DNA of 55,509 nt. It comes from Cytophagales bacterium (GTDB taxonomy: Bacteria; Bacteroidota; Bacteroidia; Cytophagales; Spirosomataceae). The stretch is from assembly GCA_013298215.1 (NCBI GenBank), contig JAAFKE010000023.1, positions 1 through 55,509 of the forward strand. The letters run 5' to 3'. A program made the translations under genes and the position numbers. The notes beneath the pieces are model-generated. The model saw nothing but the letters and a program-made list of their open reading frames with translations, searched no databases and was not told the origin of the DNA. Below, in pieces: positions 45,589-54,001 of the stretch (the stretch's first letter is position 1; each line of letters begins with the position of its first letter).

Positions 45589-46251
45589 ATGCCAATAAAA
45601 GCCTTTATATTCGACCTCGACGGTGTCATTGTAGATACCGCCGTTTTTCATTACCAAGCCTGGAAACGGATGGCCAACCAAAAACTGGGGTTCGACATCA
45701 GCGAAGAATTTAATGAAACCCTGAAAGGTGTGAGCCGCGTGGAATCATTGGAACGAATACTGCAACTGGGCAACAAAACAATAACTGACCAAGAAAAAAT
45801 AGATTTTGCTACCCAAAAAAACGACTGGTACTTGGAGTTGGTAAACGGCATGGACGCGAGCGATATTTTGCCCGGAATCACCGAAATGCTCCAGCAAAGC
45901 AAAAACGCTGGGATTAAAATCGGACTGGGATCGGTGAGCAAAAACGCCCGGATGATCTTGGAAAAAGTAGGGATTATTGGTTATTTTGATGCCATCATCG
46001 ACGGCACAAAGATAAGTCGCGGCAAGCCAGACCCCGAAGTTTTTCTGAAAGGCGCGCTCGAACTTGGCTGCGACCCGAGCGAATGCCTGGTTTTTGAGGA
46101 CGCGCTTGCGGGGGTAGAGGCGGCCGTTAGTGCGGGAATGAAAACGGTGGGAATCGGCACGAAAGAAGCCCTTCCCCTCGCAACAATAACGTATAAAAAC
46201 TTAGCAGGCGTGGCTATAAACGATATTTTGGAGCACATCGATGAAGGATAA
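45589..46251 (+). CDS. pgmB: Beta-phosphoglucomutase
   Basis: Converts beta-glucose 1-phosphate to glucose 6-phosphate; a HAD-superfamily protein of 220 residues. The aspartyl nucleophile and acid/base are D9 and D11 (FDLDGV); GVSRVESL, GLGSVSKNA, SRGKPDPEVFLKGA and VFEDALAGVEAA are the subfamily signatures. It normally works after a maltose or trehalose phosphorylase (GH65), but no such gene lies in this window. The stop overlaps the next gene start by 11 bp. Confidence 0.9.
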   Translation: MPIKAFIFDLDGVIVDTAVFHYQAWKRMANQKLGFDISEEFNETLKGVSRVESLERILQLGNKTITDQEKIDFATQKNDWYLELVNGMDASDILPGITEMLQQSKNAGIKIGLGSVSKNARMILEKVGIIGYFDAIIDGTKISRGKPDPEVFLKGALELGCDPSECLVFEDALAGVEAAVSAGMKTVGIGTKEALPLATITYKNLAGVAINDILEHIDEG

Positions 46252-47638
46252 AAACACATTTTCGCGCCGTAATTGGCTCAAAACCGCCAGCTTGGCGGTT
46301 GGTGCAACCCTACCAATTGCGACCAATAAAACCAGCGACGCAAAACCGCAGGCAGTTCGCTTTGAAGACGACGCCCGCTACCAGCCGCTCCAAAAACCAG
46401 TTACGGCCATTGTTTTGGGAGCCGGCAACCGGGGCAACGTGTACGGCCGCTACGCCGTGGCGTTTCCAGCCGACGTTAAAATGGTGGGCGTGGCCGAACC
46501 AGTGGCGTTTAGGAACGACCGGTTTGCCAAAACGCACCAAATAGAACCCAAAAACTGCTTCAAAACGTGGGAAGATGTATTTATGGTTCCCAAGTTTGCC
46601 GACGCAGTCATTATCTCGACCCCCGATTTTTTGCACTACGGCCCCGCCATGCGCGCCATCGAAATGGGCTATCATATTTTGCTCGAAAAACCCATCGCGC
46701 CATCGTTGCAAGAATGCCTGGCTATTTTGGCGGCGGCCAAAAAATCTAACAGTATCATTGCGGTTTGCCACGTGTTGAGATACACCAATTATTTTAGGAA
46801 ACTCAAAGAAATTTGCGACGGAGGTACGCTCGGAAAAATGATGAGTATCAACCACTTAGAGGGCATCGAACACGTTCACATGGCGCACTCATACGTGCGC
46901 GGAAACTGGCACGTTTCTGGCCAAACTAATCCAATTATTCTGGCCAAATCTTGCCACGACTTAGACATCATCCGTTGGCTATCGAACCAAAAGTGCCAGA
47001 CCATTTCGGCCATGGGTAAGCTAACTTGGTTCAAAGCCGAAAACGCCCCCGTGGGCAGCACCAACCGCTGCACCGACGGCTGCAAGGTAGAACGCGAGTG
47101 CGCGTTTTCGGCCATTAAGATTTATGCCGAACAAAAAAAACGCATCCACGTGCTCGACGTTCCCGAAGACCCGACGCTACAAGGCCCAGCCATTATGGAG
47201 AAACTCAAAACGACCAACTACGGACGCTGCGTTTACAAAATGGACAACGACCAACCAGACCACTACACCACCCAAATGGAAATGGCTGGCGACGTGCTGG
47301 TGACTTTTGGCCTCGAAGCCTTTACTGGTTGGGAGGCGCGCAAAACCAGAATTATGTTTGCAAACGGCGAAATTGAAGGCGACAATGACCTGATAACAGT
47401 CACTAATTTTAGCACCAAAACCCAAACCCGTTGGAAAGCCAGCGAGCAAGCCGATTTTAATAATTCGGGACACGGCGGCGGCGATTTTGGGTTGGTACGC
47501 AACTTTGCGCAGGCCGTTGCTCAGAACGACCGATCGCTGCTGACATCTACCATCGATGCCTCAATAGAAAGCCACGTGATGGGTTTCATGGCCGAACAAA
47601 GCCGCAAAACGGGTAAGCGAATGACCGTTGAAGTGTGA
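46241..47638 (+). CDS. Tat-exported Gfo/Idh/MocA family oxidoreductase
   Basis: 465 residues. A twin-arginine signal SRRNWLKTASLAVGA at the N-terminus suggests periplasmic export after cofactor loading. The Rossmann fold begins about residue 50 (TAIVLGAGNRGNVYGRYA), with the typical LLEKPI motif. It also carries a CTDGCKVEREC cysteine triplet near residue 280, seen in a subset of the family and possibly metal-binding. NAD(P)-dependent sugar oxidation or glycoside processing is possible, but the substrate is unknown. It overlaps pgmB by 11 bp, so it is translationally coupled to the glucan operon. Confidence 0.82.
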   Translation: MKDKNTFSRRNWLKTASLAVGATLPIATNKTSDAKPQAVRFEDDARYQPLQKPVTAIVLGAGNRGNVYGRYAVAFPADVKMVGVAEPVAFRNDRFAKTHQIEPKNCFKTWEDVFMVPKFADAVIISTPDFLHYGPAMRAIEMGYHILLEKPIAPSLQECLAILAAAKKSNSIIAVCHVLRYTNYFRKLKEICDGGTLGKMMSINHLEGIEHVHMAHSYVRGNWHVSGQTNPIILAKSCHDLDIIRWLSNQKCQTISAMGKLTWFKAENAPVGSTNRCTDGCKVERECAFSAIKIYAEQKKRIHVLDVPEDPTLQGPAIMEKLKTTNYGRCVYKMDNDQPDHYTTQMEMAGDVLVTFGLEAFTGWEARKTRIMFANGEIEGDNDLITVTNFSTKTQTRWKASEQADFNNSGHGGGDFGLVRNFAQAVAQNDRSLLTSTIDASIESHVMGFMAEQSRKTGKRMTVEV

Positions 47639-47673
47639 CAAAATACCGTTCGTGAAAAAAAACGGCATTTTGT
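47638..47673 (+). terminator. Terminator-like hairpin after the oxidoreductase
   Basis: ACAAAATACCGTT pairs with AACGGCATTTTGT (one mismatch) around an A-rich loop, directly after the stop codon. Confidence 0.55.
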
Positions 47674-47683
47674 TCGACCAAAT

Positions 47684-47714
47684 GTTGGTTAATCAATTCT
47701 AAATCATACATTTG
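47684..47714 (+). promoter_or_regulatory. Promoter of the cold-shock gene
   Basis: GTTG at 47684-47687 and TACATTTG at 47707-47714 with a 19-bp spacer. The -7 box is a full match to TAnnTTTG. About 50 nt of T-rich leader separates it from the ATG. Confidence 0.65.
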
Positions 47715-47766
47715 TACCAGCCTTGACGTACAAGGCGTTTTTTACTTTTATTTTTTTTTATTTCCA

Positions 47767-47961
47767 ATGCAAACAGGAATAGTAAAGTTCTTTAATGAAT
47801 CAAAAGGATTCGGTTTTATCGTTGACGATGTTACTGGCCAAGAAATTTTCGTACACGTAACTGGTTTAGGTTCAACAACACTCCGTCAGGACGACAAAGT
47901 TGAGTTCGAAACAACTGAAGGTAAGCGTGGTACAAACGCAATCAATGTGAAGAAAATCTAA
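47767..47961 (+). CDS. Cold-shock domain protein (CspA family)
   Basis: 64 residues, a full-length single cold-shock domain binding single-stranded RNA or DNA. RNP1-like KGFGFI (residues 13-18) and RNP2-like IFVHVTG (about 27-33) are present. The leader upstream is T-rich and could fold in a temperature-dependent way, as known for csp mRNAs, but no specific element is identified. The gene has its own promoter and a strong terminator and is therefore monocistronic. Confidence 0.95.
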   Translation: MQTGIVKFFNESKGFGFIVDDVTGQEIFVHVTGLGSTTLRQDDKVEFETTEGKRGTNAINVKKI

Positions 47962-47982
47962 TTTATTAGGTGCTCATCCCTA

Positions 47983-48017
47983 AGCCCTGGCGCAAATTGC
48001 GCCAGGGCTTTTTTTTT
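47983..48017 (+). terminator. Very strong terminator of the cold-shock gene
   Basis: A 13-bp perfect GC-rich stem (AGCCCTGGCGCAA with its complement), 1-nt loop as written, followed by a nine-T run. It ends only 7 bp before the start codon of the following transporter gene. Confidence 0.92.
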
Positions 48018-48024
48018 AAAACGC

Positions 48025-49263
48025 ATGACCAAGCGCAATCAAGTATTATCTTATCTGGTTTCTTTGTCGGTTATTACCTACATAGACCGCACCTGTATAT
48101 CTTTGGTGGCCTCCGACATGAAAGCCGATTTAGGGATCGCTAACGATGCCTGGGGCTGGGTTTTGAGTGCTTTTGCGCTTTCTTACGCCCTTTTCGAACT
48201 ACCCACTGGCGCACTCGGCGACCGCATCGGCCCGCGCAAAGTCCTAACTCGGGTGGTGCTGTGGTGGTCGGCGTTTACTGCCCTCACTGGCACAGCCACC
48301 AACTGGTTATACCTGGTCATTGTGCGTTTTTTGTTTGGTGCTGGCGAAGCTGGCGCCTATCCCAACGCCTCCATTGTCGTGTCGCGGTGGTTTCCCAAGT
48401 ACGAAATAGGCAAAGCGCAGGCTTTTATTTGGGCGGCTGGCCGTTTGGGCGGGTCTATTGCGCCGTGGGTGGTCATTCCCATTGCGGCCAGCTTGGGGTG
48501 GCGGTTTTCGTTTTTTGCCATGGCCATTCTGGGCGTTGTTTGGGCAACGGTCTGGTACGTTTTTTTTCGTGATTTCCCCCACGAGACCAAGGGTATATCG
48601 CCCCAAGAGCTAACACTGATCGAAGAAAACCGGCGCTTCAAAAACAGCGATCACCACATTCCGTGGAAAAAAATACTGCAAAACCGCAACATGTGGGCTC
48701 TCATGCTGATGTTCCACTTTTTTATGTACGGGGCTTATTTTTTTACGGGCTGGTTGCCAACGTACCTAAAAGAAGGACGGCATTTTAACCAGTCGCAGAT
48801 GCAGCTTTTTGCTACGCTGCCGTTTGTTTTGGGCGCAATTGGCTGTTTTACGGGCGGTTATTTGAGCGACTGGCTCTCCAAACGCTACGGTCTGACTTTT
48901 GGGCGGCGCGTGGTGGGCGTGGTGGGCATGGGCGTGTCGAGCATCATAATTTTAGTGGCCGCCACCACCACCGACAACCAAACAGCCGCCTACCTACTGG
49001 CGGCGGGCATGGGGTTCAAAGACCTTACTTTGCCGATTGCGTTTGCGGTTTGTATCGACATTGGCAAGAGTAAATCTGGCACGGTTTCGGGGGCCATGAA
49101 CATGGCAGGGCAAATGGGGGCAGTGTTTTTGGGCGTGTTGTTTGGGTACATTGTGCAGGCCACGGGCAATTTCAACTACCCACTCTACGCCATTGCGGGA
49201 CTACTCTTTTGTGGCTGCCTGCTTTGGTTTGTCATTGACCCAGAAAAAGAAATTGACTTTTAA
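48025..49263 (+). CDS. MFS transporter, anion:cation symporter (ACS) type
   Basis: 412 residues with about 12 membrane segments. The early ITYIDRTCISLVASDMKADLGI and the AGEAGAYPNASIVVSRWFP motif are typical of the ACS family (hexuronate, galactonate, and other organic-anion symporters, GudP/ExuT-like). Substrate is likely a sugar acid or similar anion, not assignable from sequence. The start lies just after the csp terminator, so the gene must use read-through or an internal promoter. A 395-bp non-coding region follows. Confidence 0.85.
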   Translation: MTKRNQVLSYLVSLSVITYIDRTCISLVASDMKADLGIANDAWGWVLSAFALSYALFELPTGALGDRIGPRKVLTRVVLWWSAFTALTGTATNWLYLVIVRFLFGAGEAGAYPNASIVVSRWFPKYEIGKAQAFIWAAGRLGGSIAPWVVIPIAASLGWRFSFFAMAILGVVWATVWYVFFRDFPHETKGISPQELTLIEENRRFKNSDHHIPWKKILQNRNMWALMLMFHFFMYGAYFFTGWLPTYLKEGRHFNQSQMQLFATLPFVLGAIGCFTGGYLSDWLSKRYGLTFGRRVVGVVGMGVSSIIILVAATTTDNQTAAYLLAAGMGFKDLTLPIAFAVCIDIGKSKSGTVSGAMNMAGQMGAVFLGVLFGYIVQATGNFNYPLYAIAGLLFCGCLLWFVIDPEKEIDF

Positions 49264-49658
49264 ATTGAGAAGTACTGCGGTAAGGAATGAGTTTTGAATT
49301 ATTGAATTATTGAGTGGTTGAATAACGCTTGACAATCAGCTATTTATATGTCAAAATCCAACTACTTATTTATTTTATGTTCCTATAAGCCACAAAACAA
49401 TGCTTTGTACGGATGAATATTGCGGCTATTCTGATTGTAGTTATTCCCTTTTGAGATACCCATTGTAGAATAAATGAGTTGCTGCACAAACCATCGGCAG
49501 GGTGGCATTAGTTTGGCAAATACCCAAATAGTTAAAATAAAATTTGGCATTTGAAGAAAAGTAAAGAAAAAACCTAATTAGTAACGTAACAATTCGTTAA
49601 TTTGCGGTTTATAAAATTAAACCAAAAGTCAAACCTAACTTATTACTACTAATTAATT
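49264..49658. other. Leader region of the TonB-dependent receptor gene
   Basis: AT-rich 395 bp without an ORF. TTAATTTG near 49598 is a one-mismatch -7 box, but no proper -33 partner was found. No hairpin, riboswitch-like fold or tRNA was recognised. Confidence 0.4.
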
Positions 49659-52454
49659 ATGACAAAATCGTTACGATTCTACGAATTAGTTTCACAAAAG
49701 TCAAAAAGCGCACTCCTGATTGCATCGGTGGGCGTTCTGATCGGCGGGTCGGCCTTTGCGGTTAGCCCCAATGTGAACGCAAACAACCCATCAAAGGTCT
49801 TCAATCAGGCCGACGAGGACGTGGTTGGAACAGTAAAAGACGACAAAGGTGATGTGCTCCCAGGCGTAAGCGTGGTGTTGAAAGGAGCCACCAAGGGCGC
49901 AGTTACCGACGCAAAAGGCCAGTACAAGATCAGCGTTCCCAGCCAAGGCGCAGTTCTGGTGTTTAGCTTTGTGGGCTACCTCAAACAAGAGGTGTCGGTG
50001 GGTGCACAACGCACACTCGACATAATGATGGCGCAGGATGTACAATCGCTGCAAGAAGTAGTGGTGTCGGTGGGTAGCCGCAACTCCAAAAGAACCATGA
50101 CCGACACGCCTTTGCCGATTGATATTATTACGGCCAAAGACCTGCTCAATACTGGCCAGCTTACCTTCGATAAAGCATTGCAGTACCGCGTGCCGTCGTT
50201 CAACACCGTGAACACCCCCGTGAACGATGCCACGTCGCTGCTTGACCCTTACGAGATCAGAAACATGGGGCCAAGCCGCACGCTGATTTTGATTAACGGA
50301 AAACGCAAAAACACCAGTGCTTTAATGTACATTCAGACATCGCCAGGGCGCGGCGAGAGTGGTGCCGACATATCGGCCATTCCTCAGCAGGCCATCAAGC
50401 GGGTCGAGATCCTGCGCGACGGCGCATCTGCCCAGTACGGTTCTGATGCCATTGCGGGGGTTATGAACATTATTTTGAAAGACAAATACGACTACGGCTC
50501 GGCTACGCTCACGAGCGGTATTACCCACAAAGGAGACGGACAGCACGTAGGTTTTGCGGTGAACAACGGTGCAAACTTTGGCAAAGGTTACATAAACTAC
50601 ACCATCGACCTGAGCCGCACCGCACTGGCAAACCGCCCAGGCAAAGTTAGTGCCGAAGCCGAAGCCGATGGTAATCTTGGATTTGGCGCACCACTGGCCG
50701 ACGTGAAAAGATTTTTGGCCCTAAAACCCGACGCTGGCAACATAAACGGCCAGCCAGAAACCACCGCCGCCAAATTTTTGGTGAACGGCGGAATGCCAAT
50801 CAGCGACAATGCTGAGTTTTACTACAACGCTGCCTACGTTTACAAAAAAGTAAACAGTTTTGCCAATTACCGTACCCCATACTGGCGCACCACCGACAAC
50901 GGCCTTTTGACCCCCGCTGGACAGCCATACATTGGCTACGTACCTAATTTTGAGGGCGATTTGAACGATTACAACGGAACAATAGGTATCAGAAACGAGA
51001 CTAATGGCTGGAAAACCGACCTGAGTTTTACAGTTGGTGGCAACAAACAAATATACACCGTCTCGAACTCGCGCAACCGTAGCCTGGGCAAGAACTCGCC
51101 AACGTACTTCAAGCCAGGTGGTTATGAGTTTATGCACCGGGTTGGAAACATAGACATATCAAAGCAACTTACCGAAAAATTGAGCCTGGGTGTAGGTTCG
51201 GAGTTTAGAATGGAGCAGTTTACGATCTTCGCTGGCGACACGGCCTCTTACGTGGGCTCGGGCGCAGACTCGTTTCCTGGCTTTACGCCAAACAACGCGG
51301 GTAGCAACACCCGCTTCAACTTTGGTGGATACGTGGACTTGGGCTATGATATTTCGGACGACTTCCTGATTAATGGAACCTTCCGCGCCGAGCGATACAG
51401 TGACTTTGGCAACGCAAGCGTTTTCAAGTTGAGTAGCCGCTACAAGTTCAACGACGATAAAGTGACCCTTCGGGCATCGTTCTCGACTGGCTTCCGTGCG
51501 CCGTTGTTGCACCAAATATACCAGCAGTTGGCGCAGGCCAGCTTTGTGCCTGGGCAGGGAATCCAGACCAAAGGCGTTGTGAACAACGTGAGCCCACAGG
51601 CATTTGCGCTCGGAGTACCCCGCCTGACTCCCGAAAAATCGACCAACTTTACGGTTGGAGTTGGCCTTAATCCTACCAAAAACCTGAGCATTACGTTGGA
51701 CTACTACAACATCCAGGTGAAAGACCGGATCATTTTGGGTTCGGAGATCACTGGAACAGAGGGCGGCAAAACACCACTCGACAACATTCTGCAAACCAAC
51801 GGAATTGTGGCAGTAAGTTTCTTCTCGAACGCCCTCAATACCACCACGTCGGGTCTTGACTTTGTAATTGCCCAGCGGAACATTAAGTTTGGGCCAGGTA
51901 CGCTTGGTATTAACTTGGCTGGAAACTACACGTTTGTCAATAAATATACGGCCATCAATAACCCAAAACTTATTTCAGACGCGGGCAAGTCGGTTTTTGA
52001 TCCAATCCAAAACGCGCTGTTGTTCTCCTCACGCCCAAAATACAAAACCATTTTAGGTTTTGATTTCGTGACCAAGAAGGTTATCATCAACCTCAACAAC
52101 ACGCTCTTTGGCCCAACGCGTTTCCACCAAAATGGCCTCGACGACGTAACAGACACCGAGTTTGTTCCCGCCGTTGTTACCGACCTGAGCGTAAGCATTC
52201 CTGTGTCGCCAAAAGTAATGCTGACACTGAACGCCTCGAACATTTTGAACGTAATGCCAAAGTGGGACTTTGTGGACTTGAAAACGGGCGCGCGCACCCG
52301 CTACGATGCCAACAACAACGTGCCGTCGGCCAAGTATTTCGACCAGTACAACCTCATTACTTTCAACGGTCGCTACTCGAACGTAACCTACGATGGCTCG
52401 CAGTTTAGCCAGTTGGGGTCGATCTTCAACGCGAGTTTGAACTTCAAGTTCTAA
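49659..52454 (+). CDS. TonB-dependent outer-membrane receptor with carboxypeptidase-regulatory domain
   Basis: 931 residues. An N-terminal export signal (hydrophobic stretch about 18-35) is followed by a carboxypeptidase-D regulatory-like domain (about 53-130, VVGTVKDDKGDVLPGVSVVLKG). The plug domain has TLILINGKR and VEILRDGASAQYGSDAIAGV. The long beta-barrel ends in an aromatic residue (FNASLNFKF), as required for BAM insertion. No SusD-like gene follows, so it is probably not a Sus pair. The plug motifs suit a general TonB-dependent transporter, such as for iron complexes or organic compounds. It has a terminator immediately downstream. Confidence 0.9.
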   Translation: MTKSLRFYELVSQKSKSALLIASVGVLIGGSAFAVSPNVNANNPSKVFNQADEDVVGTVKDDKGDVLPGVSVVLKGATKGAVTDAKGQYKISVPSQGAVLVFSFVGYLKQEVSVGAQRTLDIMMAQDVQSLQEVVVSVGSRNSKRTMTDTPLPIDIITAKDLLNTGQLTFDKALQYRVPSFNTVNTPVNDATSLLDPYEIRNMGPSRTLILINGKRKNTSALMYIQTSPGRGESGADISAIPQQAIKRVEILRDGASAQYGSDAIAGVMNIILKDKYDYGSATLTSGITHKGDGQHVGFAVNNGANFGKGYINYTIDLSRTALANRPGKVSAEAEADGNLGFGAPLADVKRFLALKPDAGNINGQPETTAAKFLVNGGMPISDNAEFYYNAAYVYKKVNSFANYRTPYWRTTDNGLLTPAGQPYIGYVPNFEGDLNDYNGTIGIRNETNGWKTDLSFTVGGNKQIYTVSNSRNRSLGKNSPTYFKPGGYEFMHRVGNIDISKQLTEKLSLGVGSEFRMEQFTIFAGDTASYVGSGADSFPGFTPNNAGSNTRFNFGGYVDLGYDISDDFLINGTFRAERYSDFGNASVFKLSSRYKFNDDKVTLRASFSTGFRAPLLHQIYQQLAQASFVPGQGIQTKGVVNNVSPQAFALGVPRLTPEKSTNFTVGVGLNPTKNLSITLDYYNIQVKDRIILGSEITGTEGGKTPLDNILQTNGIVAVSFFSNALNTTTSGLDFVIAQRNIKFGPGTLGINLAGNYTFVNKYTAINNPKLISDAGKSVFDPIQNALLFSSRPKYKTILGFDFVTKKVIINLNNTLFGPTRFHQNGLDDVTDTEFVPAVVTDLSVSIPVSPKVMLTLNASNILNVMPKWDFVDLKTGARTRYDANNNVPSAKYFDQYNLITFNGRYSNVTYDGSQFSQLGSIFNASLNFKF

Positions 52455-52478
52455 ACAGAATCAGATTTCTACAAAATG

Positions 52479-52511
52479 CAACTGGGCGGGAGAGATTCTC
52501 CTGCCCAGTTG
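52479..52511 (+). terminator. Terminator of the receptor gene
   Basis: CAACTGGGCGGGAGA pairs with TCTCCTGCCCAGTTG (one G-U) 25 bp after the stop codon; only a short T stretch follows. Confidence 0.75.
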
Positions 52512-52592
52512 CGTTTCAGATGGGTTGTCTCCATTGGCAAACCAACCTACTTTGGGTTTTATACCCCTACCAAACCACGGCTGCCTTTCTGG

Positions 52593-52910
52593 TTACGTTG
52601 GCTGGTGGTGTATGCAAATTAAATAAGGTATTGGATAACTACAATCTCGGGCGCACTGTTTCGTTGTAAGCAGGTTTCTGACCCAAAAGCTGATGGATTT
52701 TGACGTATTGACCAAAATGTCTGCTTTTCGATAATCAGGGACATTGTATTTTACGAACGAACACGTTATGTTGATGCCATAGTTTGCGGCCAAAAATCTG
52801 AGGTTTTCGGGGCTTTCGATGTTGAAAACTCGATTGGTTAGTGTTCCTAAACTGTTTTTTGCATCATTGATGCCCAAAAGGATTTTGTAATAGCTATTTG
52901 CTACTGGCAT
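52593..52910 (-). pseudogene. Unrecognised ORF whose 3' end is replaced at the 33-bp repeat
   Basis: From ATG 52910 the frame gives a plausible soluble N-terminal part of ~76 residues (MPVANSYYKILLGINDAKNS..., ENLRFLAANYGINITCSF) that I cannot assign. At 52682 it runs straight into the 33-bp repeat and continues ~29 residues into sequence without protein character. The second copy of the repeat truncates an unrelated ORF on the same strand at 53819. The shared repeat DNA is read in different frames in the two ORFs, so the tails are accidental. An ORF start at 52976 is ignored. Confidence 0.45.
52650..52682 (-). repeat. 33-bp repeat, copy 1
   Basis: 32 of 33 bases are identical with 53787-53819 and in the same orientation. 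On the minus strand it begins GTCAGAAACCTGCTTACAAC and then reads GAAAC. It is not palindromic but contains two GTTTC/GAAAC pentamers. Confidence 0.8.
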
Positions 52911-52993
52911 AATTTTGAGTGGTTTTTTGACCCAAATATGCAGCAGAAAAAAAGTTTTGTCAAGGACGAGAAACACAGGTATGTTTTAGCCAC

Positions 52994-53031
52994 AAAAAAG
53001 CCCCCTGCCAGCAAAGCCGACGGGGGGGGGC
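52994..53031 (-). terminator. Terminator of the HTH gene
   Basis: GC-rich stem (GCCCCC with a G9-C block at 53022-53031) followed on the minus strand by six U. It directly follows the HTH gene stop at 53054. Confidence 0.75.
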
Positions 53032-53053
53032 GTACTATCAAACAAATCAGTTG

Positions 53054-53338
53054 CTACGCTGTCACGACAGACGTTTTGGCTTTGTATGGCACAGCCCTAA
53101 TCAACCGAATGTTGTTTAGCTCTGCTATGTCTATAATATTTTCTGGGGATATGACTCCCCTACTAATCCAGTTCGAGACCACGTTTGTGCTCTTGATGCC
53201 AAACCGTTTCGCGTATTCTTTAATTGTTACCCATTCTCCAAGGTCAATTTCTTGGCCTTGGCTACTCAATAGTTTCAATGCTTCTTTTTGTGTGTTGGCG
53301 TTTTGTGCCAACAGTGCTTCAAAATCGTTCATATTCAT
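53054..53338 (-). CDS. Small helix-turn-helix (MerR/excisionase-like) protein
   Basis: 94 residues. The C-terminal part (EWVTIKEYAKRFGIKSTNVVSNWISRG, then an IRLIRAVPYK strand) is a winged-helix or excisionase/MerR-type DNA-binding motif: a short helix pair with a charged recognition helix, then a beta hairpin. The N-terminal ~30 residues are a helical segment (FEALLAQNANTQKEALKLLSS). Such small proteins often act in mobile elements or phage-like islands. It follows a coiled-coil ORF on the same strand by 14 bp, so the two look like an operon, and it has its own terminator. Confidence 0.7.
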   Translation of the reverse strand: MNMNDFEALLAQNANTQKEALKLLSSQGQEIDLGEWVTIKEYAKRFGIKSTNVVSNWISRGVISPENIIDIAELNNIRLIRAVPYKAKTSVVTA

Positions 53339-53352
53339 GGTTTTAGTGGAGG

Positions 53353-53502
53353 CTACAGCCCCCGTTTAAGTTGTTCAATTAATTTAATGTTTCTGCCAAT
53401 TTGTTCAAGTACCGCGTCTATTCTTTCGTTCTCCATCTGTGCTGCAAATGCGTTTAGACCTTTTTTAAGTTGCTCATTCTCGCTTTCGAGTCTAGCAATC
53501 AT
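53353..53502 (-). CDS. Short coiled-coil protein with amber-interrupted upstream start
   Basis: The frame from ATG 53502 codes 49 residues (MIARLESENEQLKKGLNAF...) with strong heptad character, ending 14 bp before the HTH gene. In the same frame a more upstream ATG at 53550 reads MQTK and then TAG (53538-53536) before the coiled coil. Either the shorter start is real or the longer protein was cut by a nonsense mutation. Partner of the HTH protein is inferred from spacing. Confidence 0.5.
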   Translation of the reverse strand: MIARLESENEQLKKGLNAFAAQMENERIDAVLEQIGRNIKLIEQLKRGL

Positions 53503-53724
53503 TAGTTCAAGTTGCTTTGTAATAAGTGCTTGAACCTATTTAGTTTGCATTAAATATTTTTTGTAACCTATTGTTAATCAGAATCTTAGACTAATTCTTA
53601 AATGTAAACTATTTGTATTGAACTACTTACCCATTCTTTTCTGATTTGTTTGATGATACAAATATATTATTTGTTACATAATGTAACAAATAATTGTTGA
53701 TTTATTTTTGATTTATTCTACGCA

Positions 53725-53758
53725 CAAAAAAAGCCCCCAATCTTGATGGATTGCGGGC
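53725..53758 (-). terminator. Terminator inside the tail of the truncated ORF
   Basis: GCCCCCAATC pairs with GATTGCGGGC (one mismatch) and is followed on the minus strand by seven U. It lies within the apparent reading frame of the truncated ORF. Confidence 0.7.
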
Positions 53759-53786
53759 GGGGTTAAGTCTCAATACTGGTCGCAGC

Positions 53787-53819
53787 GGCGCACCGTTTCG
53801 TTGTAAGCAGGTTTCTGAC
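53787..53819 (-). repeat. 33-bp repeat, copy 2
   Basis: Differs from 52650-52682 at a single base (C for T on the + strand). Unrelated sequence lies on both sides of the two copies. Confidence 0.8.
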
Positions 53820-54001
53820 TCTATGACTAACTCAATACCCACAAAAACGTGATTGAGGTTGGCTTGAATGGCCTCTTGGTATGCGTCTAAGGTTGCTCCC
53901 CAAGATAAGTTTAAGTCGGTAAAAGGTTGATTATGAATCTCTAATATTTTACGGATTTCGAGCATTTCGAGGTCGTAACCTCCGAGAAGAAAGTGATACA
54001 T

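Larger units (their letters stand above)
53702..54001 (-). pseudogene. ORF truncated at the 33-bp repeat, with a terminator inside its frame
   Basis: From ATG 54001 about 60 codons (MYHFLLGGYDLEMLEIRKIL..., NLSWGATLDAY, HVFVGIEL) read like a real N-terminal domain. I faintly associate the pattern with proteins near CRISPR loci but cannot name a family with confidence. At 53819 the sequence enters the 33-bp repeat. The remaining ~37 codons then pass through a terminator hairpin at 53733-53758, which a genuine coding end would not do. Confidence 0.5.

Noticed and set aside
49659-52454. SusC member of a SusC/SusD polysaccharide-uptake pair
   Set aside because: No SusD-like lipoprotein follows; the gene is followed by a terminator.
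53022-53030. G9 homopolymer as a phase-variation switch
   Set aside because: It lies outside any coding frame, in the stem of the HTH gene terminator.
53288-53533. 81-codon + strand ORF near the HTH gene
   Set aside because: It is the complement of the coiled-coil and HTH genes; the minus strand has the coherent heptad and HTH pattern.
52650-53819. Active CRISPR array
   Set aside because: Only two repeat copies 1.1 kb apart, no regular spacers and no cas gene recognised; at most a remnant.
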